The notes beneath the pieces were generated by a model. That model was not told the origin of the DNA and did no database searches. It worked only from the letters and a program-made list of their open reading frames with translations. From Brumimicrobium sp964346075 (GTDB lineage: Bacteria; Bacteroidota; Bacteroidia; Flavobacteriales_D; Crocinitomicaceae), in the NCBI GenBank assembly GCA_964346075.1, contig CAYFTH010000017.1, forward strand, positions 1 to 37,710: a stretch of 37,710 nucleotides of DNA, read 5' to 3'. This document shows positions 33,315 through 37,710 of the stretch, piece after piece. The number at the start of each line of letters is the position of its first letter. The first letter of the stretch is position 1. The translations under genes were made by a program, and so were the position numbers.

Positions 33315-33524
33315 ATGAAAGTGCAGCACCTCATACAACGAAGATTTTCAGGTACCCTCAATAATGAAGCGGAGTACATTGAATTACTTGTTCAAGTTTT
33401 TGGTGTGCTCATCCTCGGACTCGTATTGTGGCGAATGATGGCCATTTTTCATAAAAAAAAGAAAGCCAAACGAAAGCATAACACCTACTTTGACACTGAA
33501 TTTCGACGCAATTGGCGGAAGTGA
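33315..33524 (+). CDS. Small single-pass membrane protein, unknown
   Basis: 69-aa frame with a hydrophobic helix at about residues 22-43 (I-E-L-L-V-Q-V-F-G-V-L-I-L-G-L-V-L-W), followed by a strongly basic tail (H-K-K-K-K-A-K-R-K-H). I do not recognise a family. Support for its being real: an exact -7 box directly upstream, an 18-bp palindrome beside it, a plausible topology with the positive charges inside, and ordinary codons. It diverges from the zinc-ribbon channel gene and lies 184 bp before kmo on the same strand. A short frame on the opposite strand overlaps its 3' end, but looks less protein-like. Confidence 0.6.
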   Translation: MKVQHLIQRRFSGTLNNEAEYIELLVQVFGVLILGLVLWRMMAIFHKKKKAKRKHNTYFDTEFRRNWRK

Positions 33525-33708
33525 AGTGAACACGTGGGATGGACTGTGCGTTTTGAGCAATAAAAGGGTTACTTGGACGGCCACAGTGATAAAGCTCAGG
33601 TTTTTCAATACGCAGTAGCTGATCATCAACTATGTGTCGAACTTTCATTATTTTTGAATGTTTTGAAACATCAGGTGTTTTCTGTTGTTGAAATATCAAA
33701 TTAAAATC

Positions 33709-35049
33709 ATGGAGAAAAAAAATGTAGCTGTTGTTGGAGCGGGACTCGTAGGAAGTCTTCACGCTATTTTACTGGCCAAAAAAGGAATGCATGTCGATGT
33801 TTTTGAGCGTCGCCCAGATTTGCGCAAAGCCGAGATAGTTGGAGGTCGTTCGATTAATTTAGCTCTATCTCATCGCGGTTTTAATGCTTTGGAAAAAGCA
33901 GGCATTGCGGACGATATTCGCTCTATCTCCATTCCCATGTACGGGCGGAAAATGCACGACAAAGCGGGAAACCTTACTTATCAACCTTATGGTAAGGGTG
34001 ATGAAGCCATTTATTCGGTTTCGCGCGGCGGATTGAACCAACAATTGATGAACCTTGCTGATGATTATGAAGATGTTCGCTACCGCTTCAACCATAAATG
34101 CCTGGACATTAACCTCGAAGAAAACACAATCTTTTTTGAAGACACCCAAATTAACAAAGAAATAAATTACAAATACGATCACATTTTTGGAACTGATGGT
34201 GCCTTTTCTGCCGTTCGCGGCCGACTGCAAAAAACATCTATGTTCAATTATTCACAAGACTATTTGTCGCATGGCTATAAAGAACTGGTTATCCCACCAG
34301 ACAAAGATGGTTCGCACCGGATTGACAAAAACTGCTTACATATCTGGCCCAGGGGTAAATTTATGTTAATCGCACTTCCCAATCTAGACGGTAGTTTTAC
34401 AGTTACGCTGTTCTTTCCCATGAAAGGAGCGACTTCTTTTGAAAGCATCAAAACAAAAGCTGATGTGAAGGAATTTTTCAACGAGACCTTTCCTGACGCT
34501 GTTCCTCACATGCCTACATTAGAAACTGATTATTTTGAAAACCCAACGTCTTCGCTGGTCACGATTCGCTGCAATCCATGGAATTATGAAGATAAGGTAT
34601 TGCTTTTGGGCGATTCAGCTCATGCTATCGTTCCGTTTTACGGACAAGGTATGAATTCAGGCTTTGAGGATACCGCAGTGTTTTCTGAAATGTATGACGA
34701 GCAATCCGAAGACATGCTCAAATTATTTGAAGATTACAGTGATCAACGTGTTCCAGATGCCAACGCCATTGCGGATTTAGCTCTTTACAATTACATTGAG
34801 ATGCGTGATCTGGCAGGGGATGAGGATTTCTTGCTGCGCAAAAAGATTGAACGCAAATTTAGTGACTTGTACCCAGAACTATGGATGCCCATGTATTCTC
34901 AGGTAACATTTAGCCATATTCGCTATTCGAAGGCGCTCGAGGCAGGAGAACGACAAGCTGAAATCATGGATCAGGTCATGGAAATGGAAAACATTTACGA
35001 GCGGTGGGATGATGAAGTTGTGATGGAAAAAATAAAATCATTAGTTTAG
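33709..35049 (+). CDS. kmo: Kynurenine 3-monooxygenase
   Basis: FAD-dependent hydroxylase of 446 aa converting kynurenine to 3-hydroxykynurenine in tryptophan degradation (or de novo NAD synthesis). The FAD-binding Rossmann motif is G10-A-G-L-V-G15, with E-R-R at the end of the second strand. The KMO-typical stretches G-R-S-I-N-L-A-L-S-H-R-G and G-D-S-A-H-A-I-V-P-F-Y-G-Q-G-M-N-S-G-F-E-D are clear. The open frame begins at 33685, but the ATG at 33709 puts the Rossmann strand at the usual place. The next gene follows after 4 bp. Other kynurenine-pathway genes (tdo, kynU, haao) are not in the window. Confidence 0.96.
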   Translation: MEKKNVAVVGAGLVGSLHAILLAKKGMHVDVFERRPDLRKAEIVGGRSINLALSHRGFNALEKAGIADDIRSISIPMYGRKMHDKAGNLTYQPYGKGDEAIYSVSRGGLNQQLMNLADDYEDVRYRFNHKCLDINLEENTIFFEDTQINKEINYKYDHIFGTDGAFSAVRGRLQKTSMFNYSQDYLSHGYKELVIPPDKDGSHRIDKNCLHIWPRGKFMLIALPNLDGSFTVTLFFPMKGATSFESIKTKADVKEFFNETFPDAVPHMPTLETDYFENPTSSLVTIRCNPWNYEDKVLLLGDSAHAIVPFYGQGMNSGFEDTAVFSEMYDEQSEDMLKLFEDYSDQRVPDANAIADLALYNYIEMRDLAGDEDFLLRKKIERKFSDLYPELWMPMYSQVTFSHIRYSKALEAGERQAEIMDQVMEMENIYERWDDEVVMEKIKSLV

Positions 35050-35053
35050 TAGT

Positions 35054-35947
35054 ATGATACGTCATATAATCCTTCTTTTCACTTTTTTCTGCTTACTGTC
35101 TCCTGATTTATCAGGGCAATACGAACCTAAGAATTCTAAGAAGCAGTTTTACGGCAACCAACGTATTCACAAACCTCTTTACCGTTGGGTCACGGGGGAT
35201 TATTCCAAACATGGTCTTCAATTTTCATTTGGACCCACTTATACGTTTACTTCACCATCAAGTAACGAAGGCGTTTTGGCTGCCGCTGGAGATTCATCGT
35301 TACACTACACCCACGAAACTCGAGGAAGAATAGGAATTTTCGCTGAAATTGGAATGACACACATCACCCGCAAACCGCGCAAACTTATTCATTATTACGA
35401 TTGGGGTATCGGGTATAAGCACCTGGGAGGTAAAGATTTGTTTTCTGCCGATGTTTACGATAGTCGTGACTCACTGGTGGGAAATGTCGAAGGAGAAGGA
35501 AAGTTTTACAATGGATATTTGTATGGACGTTTCAGTGTGCACAGTGTTTTTCAAATGAATCCTCACCTCTTTTTGGATAACGCAATAGGAGTCAATGGCG
35601 ACTATGGACTCGTTGGGAAAAACAAAAGCTATGAAGGGTATCCTTCACCCGTGGAGCAACAATTTCAGGGCGATTTGCTCGTTCAACTTCACTATGACTT
35701 TGGTTTTGGAATCAAACCGCGCGTTGATAAAGGTTTTTTCTTTATCCCTGGTGTGCGCGTTCCTGTATTGGGTGCTCATGAATGGAGAGGAGGAACCCCA
35801 GCCATACATTGGTTTTCAGGAAAATATTTTCCCGCGTTATTCAAGTTAAAATTTGTTTGGTTATTCAAAAAAGACCCCAATGATTGCCCTCCAGTAGAAG
35901 TCAACGAAAAAGATCGTGAACGCTCGAAACAATATCAAAACCAATAA
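35054..35947 (+). CDS. Exported beta-barrel-like hypothetical protein
   Basis: Protein of 297 aa with a signal peptide (about residues 1-21, ending S-G-Q). The mature part alternates short amphipathic strands ending in aromatic residues (F-S-F-G-P-T-Y-T-F, W-G-I-G-Y-K, F-Y-N-G-Y-L-Y-G-R-F-S-V, L-H-Y-D-F-G-F-G-I), as in outer-membrane beta-barrels or PorT/OmpA-like envelope proteins. The last 20 residues are polar and charged, so it lacks the terminal aromatic residue of classical barrels. I do not recognise a family. It is tied to kmo by a 4-bp gap and followed 14 bp later by a membrane protein. Confidence 0.7.
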   Translation: MIRHIILLFTFFCLLSPDLSGQYEPKNSKKQFYGNQRIHKPLYRWVTGDYSKHGLQFSFGPTYTFTSPSSNEGVLAAAGDSSLHYTHETRGRIGIFAEIGMTHITRKPRKLIHYYDWGIGYKHLGGKDLFSADVYDSRDSLVGNVEGEGKFYNGYLYGRFSVHSVFQMNPHLFLDNAIGVNGDYGLVGKNKSYEGYPSPVEQQFQGDLLVQLHYDFGFGIKPRVDKGFFFIPGVRVPVLGAHEWRGGTPAIHWFSGKYFPALFKLKFVWLFKKDPNDCPPVEVNEKDRERSKQYQNQ

Positions 35948-35961
35948 GCATCTCTTTTGAA

Positions 35962-37170
35962 ATGTGGAAACGGTTAACGTCTTTTTTTATTGGCAAACAG
36001 CTGGAGAATACAAGGAATTATCACGATCGTATTAAACTTAACGCCAACTTTTACTTTGCCCTGCTCACTTCTATCGGTTTTTTGATTGCGCTCTTCCCCA
36101 CTTTGCTGGCATCAAATTCAGCTATTTTGCGGATCCCCGTTTTCTCAGGATTGGCTTTTAGTAGCCTCATGCTGATATCGCTTAAATTTGGAAAAACCAT
36201 CGCTTCAACTGCCGTTTTGTTTGTGATTTTTGGTTGGGGCGTAGCCTTTGGAAATTTATTCTTCAATACAGAAGTACTTCATATAGGCGCTCCTCTCTGG
36301 TTGCTGATTGTTGTTTTATATGCTTTTTATAATCTCGGCCGCGTTTGGGGAATAATTGTATCAGCCATTAGTTTTTTAGGCTATATCTACTGGATTGTTT
36401 ACCTGCTCGAGGGAGAAGCACAGCGCGTCGCACCACACGTAGCGGAAATGGTTCCTTTATTAGTGCTGGAAGTAAGTATGGCTTTTACTTTACTCGTCGC
36501 AATGGCGCTTATCTATCATGAAGCGGTTACTGGAAACGAAAAAATGTCTGCTTTAAAAGCAAAGCAGCTCAAGCTAAATGAGTCTAAATCAAATCGGGAG
36601 GAAAAAAGGCATCGCAGCCAGTTACAACAATATTTTGAGGAACAACAACACCTTTTCATTCGATTGCAGAAAAATACTGATCACTTCAACATGGAAGAAC
36701 AGTATTTAGAATTCAATCATTATTTCGCTATTCTATCAGCTGTTATTGCAATCCAATCGCCGATAGAAGACATGGACGCTGGATTTTTTCTTCATGAAAC
36801 AACCCAACGCTACTTAGCATCAAAAAATCTTCAATCAACCATTGTTTATTCCGTTGACTACAGTGTTGATTTTATACCGGCAGCATCTATTCTCCAAATT
36901 GGAATGACCTTGCTTATTCTCTTAGACAACACAGCTCAACGCAGTGATCACTTAAAAAATATAGCCATTAGATACGCTCTTGAAGGTCATGCAGTTGCCA
37001 TGACTTATTTAGAACATTCTGAAGGACACTCCAAAAGCGACCAAAGGCTAAACAAAGCTGTTGAGATGATGCAACTACTATTTCCAGACATAATCGTACA
37101 TCTAAATGCTAGTAATCATTCTAAAGGAAATCAAGTTAAAATCATTGTAGAAAACTTAGATGAAGGGTGA
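35962..37170 (+). CDS. Membrane protein resembling a degenerate sensor histidine kinase
   Basis: Protein of 402 aa. The N-terminal half has six hydrophobic helices (about residues 28-185), with a charged coiled coil after it (about 190-240). The C-terminal half contains L-L-I-L-L-D-N-T-A-Q-R-S-D-H-L-K-N-I-A-I, which resembles the N-box helix and first strand of a HATPase domain (as in LytS- or DesK-type kinases). The expected D-x-G-x-G box is replaced by L-E-H-S-E-G-H-S, and no H-E/H-D phosphorylation motif precedes it. It may be a pseudo-kinase sensor, or an unrelated fold. Third gene after kmo, 14 bp behind its neighbour, so cotranscribed. Confidence 0.65.
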   Translation: MWKRLTSFFIGKQLENTRNYHDRIKLNANFYFALLTSIGFLIALFPTLLASNSAILRIPVFSGLAFSSLMLISLKFGKTIASTAVLFVIFGWGVAFGNLFFNTEVLHIGAPLWLLIVVLYAFYNLGRVWGIIVSAISFLGYIYWIVYLLEGEAQRVAPHVAEMVPLLVLEVSMAFTLLVAMALIYHEAVTGNEKMSALKAKQLKLNESKSNREEKRHRSQLQQYFEEQQHLFIRLQKNTDHFNMEEQYLEFNHYFAILSAVIAIQSPIEDMDAGFFLHETTQRYLASKNLQSTIVYSVDYSVDFIPAASILQIGMTLLILLDNTAQRSDHLKNIAIRYALEGHAVAMTYLEHSEGHSKSDQRLNKAVEMMQLLFPDIIVHLNASNHSKGNQVKIIVENLDEG

Positions 37171-37220
37171 TTGCATCACAGTTGAAGAAGTAGTTACTAC
37201 CAAATAAGATTGTAAAGTGC

Positions 37221-37661
37221 TCACCGTTTGCGTTGGAAAAATGTTTTTACAAGAGCTGCACTCTCTTCCCCCAAAACACCACCTACAATAGCTGTTTTTC
37301 TGTGAAACAAGTTTTCATACTGCAGCGCTCCACGCTTCTCATCCCTTGCACCGTAGACCACCTTTGAAATTTGCGACCAATTCAGGGCACCTGCACACAT
37401 CACACACGGTTCCAGCGTCACATAAAGTGCACAATCTTGCAAGTACTTACCTCCTAGATGTTCTGCTGCTGCAGTAATACTCAACATTTCTGCATGTGCG
37501 GTAACATCGTTTAACTGCTCAGTAAGGTTGTGTCCGCGCGCAATAATCTGATCATTAGCAACGACAATAGCCCCTACAGGCACTTCATCTTTCTCATAAG
37601 CGATCTGTGCTTCTTTAAGCGCTTGTCGCATGAAATAAACATCATCAAAAGGTTTAATCAT
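37221..37661 (-). CDS. tadA: tRNA adenosine(34) deaminase
   Basis: Cytidine/deoxycytidylate deaminase-fold zinc enzyme of 146 aa. It deaminates adenosine to inosine at the wobble position of tRNA-Arg(ACG), which is essential in most bacteria. Zinc is bound by H56 (A-H-A-E, with catalytic E58) and by C86 and C89 in P85-C-V-M-C. The adjacent V-P-V-G-A-I-V-V strand and the L-T-E-Q-L-N-D-V-T-A loop match TadA rather than guanine deaminase. It is a complete single gene at the right edge, convergent with the kmo operon. Confidence 0.94.
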   Translation of the reverse strand: MIKPFDDVYFMRQALKEAQIAYEKDEVPVGAIVVANDQIIARGHNLTEQLNDVTAHAEMLSITAAAEHLGGKYLQDCALYVTLEPCVMCAGALNWSQISKVVYGARDEKRGALQYENLFHRKTAIVGGVLGEESAALVKTFFQRKR

Positions 37662-37710
37662 GTCTCAAAGTTATGAATTCTATCCGATTCCTTAGCCAGC
37701 TAAAACCTTC

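Noticed and set aside
33409..33648. 79-codon minus-strand frame between the small membrane protein and kmo
   Set aside because: No recognised motif, no promoter, and it is antisense to the better supported small gene at 33315-33524. It has an A-rich start context, so it is not fully excluded.

Overview
The window looks like a chromosomal segment of a Bacteroidota member, most likely order Flavobacteriales. The reasons are: several promoter candidates of the Bacteroidetes type (a TTG/TTTG element about 19-22 bases upstream of TAnnTTTG), few obvious Shine-Dalgarno sequences, a secreted protein with a type IX secretion C-terminal domain (gliding motility-associated, CHU_C type), a YwqK/MORN-variant protein, a 7TM-DISM histidine kinase, and the SDR-type L-threonine dehydrogenase known from Flavobacterium. 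I could not determine the genus. The sequence is a scaffold: exactly 100 N lie at 30952-31051, next to an initiator tRNA gene.

Layout. 1-3008 (minus strand): a six-helix K+ channel, a tightly packed carotenoid operon (CruF-like protein, CrtZ hydroxylase, fused lycopene cyclase) and a periplasmic rhodanese. 3223-8905: a TIGR01777 epimerase, a sodium:solute symporter, thiol peroxidase (bcp), recA with its own promoter, a perfect 17-bp inverted repeat and a good terminator, and a YeeZ-like protein. 8942-16712: a PKD/CHU_C surface protein, hemW, a PIF1-type helicase with an HTH tail, and a hypothetical protein overlapping an M28 peptidase. 16811-20466: the tyrosine catabolic pair hmgA-hppD, then threonine dehydrogenase. 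20577-23030: a YwqK-like protein and cysS.

23050-27507 is the most unusual part. One operon encodes an E1/ThiF-like adenylyltransferase (Rv1355c-like), a GNAT/LuxI-fold acyltransferase-like protein whose gene overlaps it, and a 7TM-DISM sensor histidine kinase. A single-domain response regulator diverges from it across only 74 bp. This could be a synthase plus receptor signalling cassette. That reading is inference from gene order and fold recognition.

27624-30468 holds an ECF sigma factor, its anti-sigma factor and a PLP decarboxylase, packed as one operon. 30469-31150 holds a strong tRNA promoter, broken tRNA-like fragments, an intact initiator tRNA-fMet and the assembly gap. 31151-32031 is a lipoprotein gene with an apparent single-base frameshift. 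32382-33524 holds a voltage-sensor K+ channel with a C-terminal zinc ribbon, divergent from a small membrane protein whose promoter carries an 18-bp palindrome. 33709-37170 is a kmo operon with a beta-barrel-like protein and a membrane protein resembling a degenerate histidine kinase. tadA closes the window.

Together the genes describe a pigmented, probably aerobic heterotroph that degrades aromatic and other amino acids (hmgA, hppD, kmo, threonine dehydrogenase, a decarboxylase) and has ordinary housekeeping functions (recA, cysS, tadA, hemW, bcp). I saw no CRISPR array, prophage, insertion sequence or known defence cassette.
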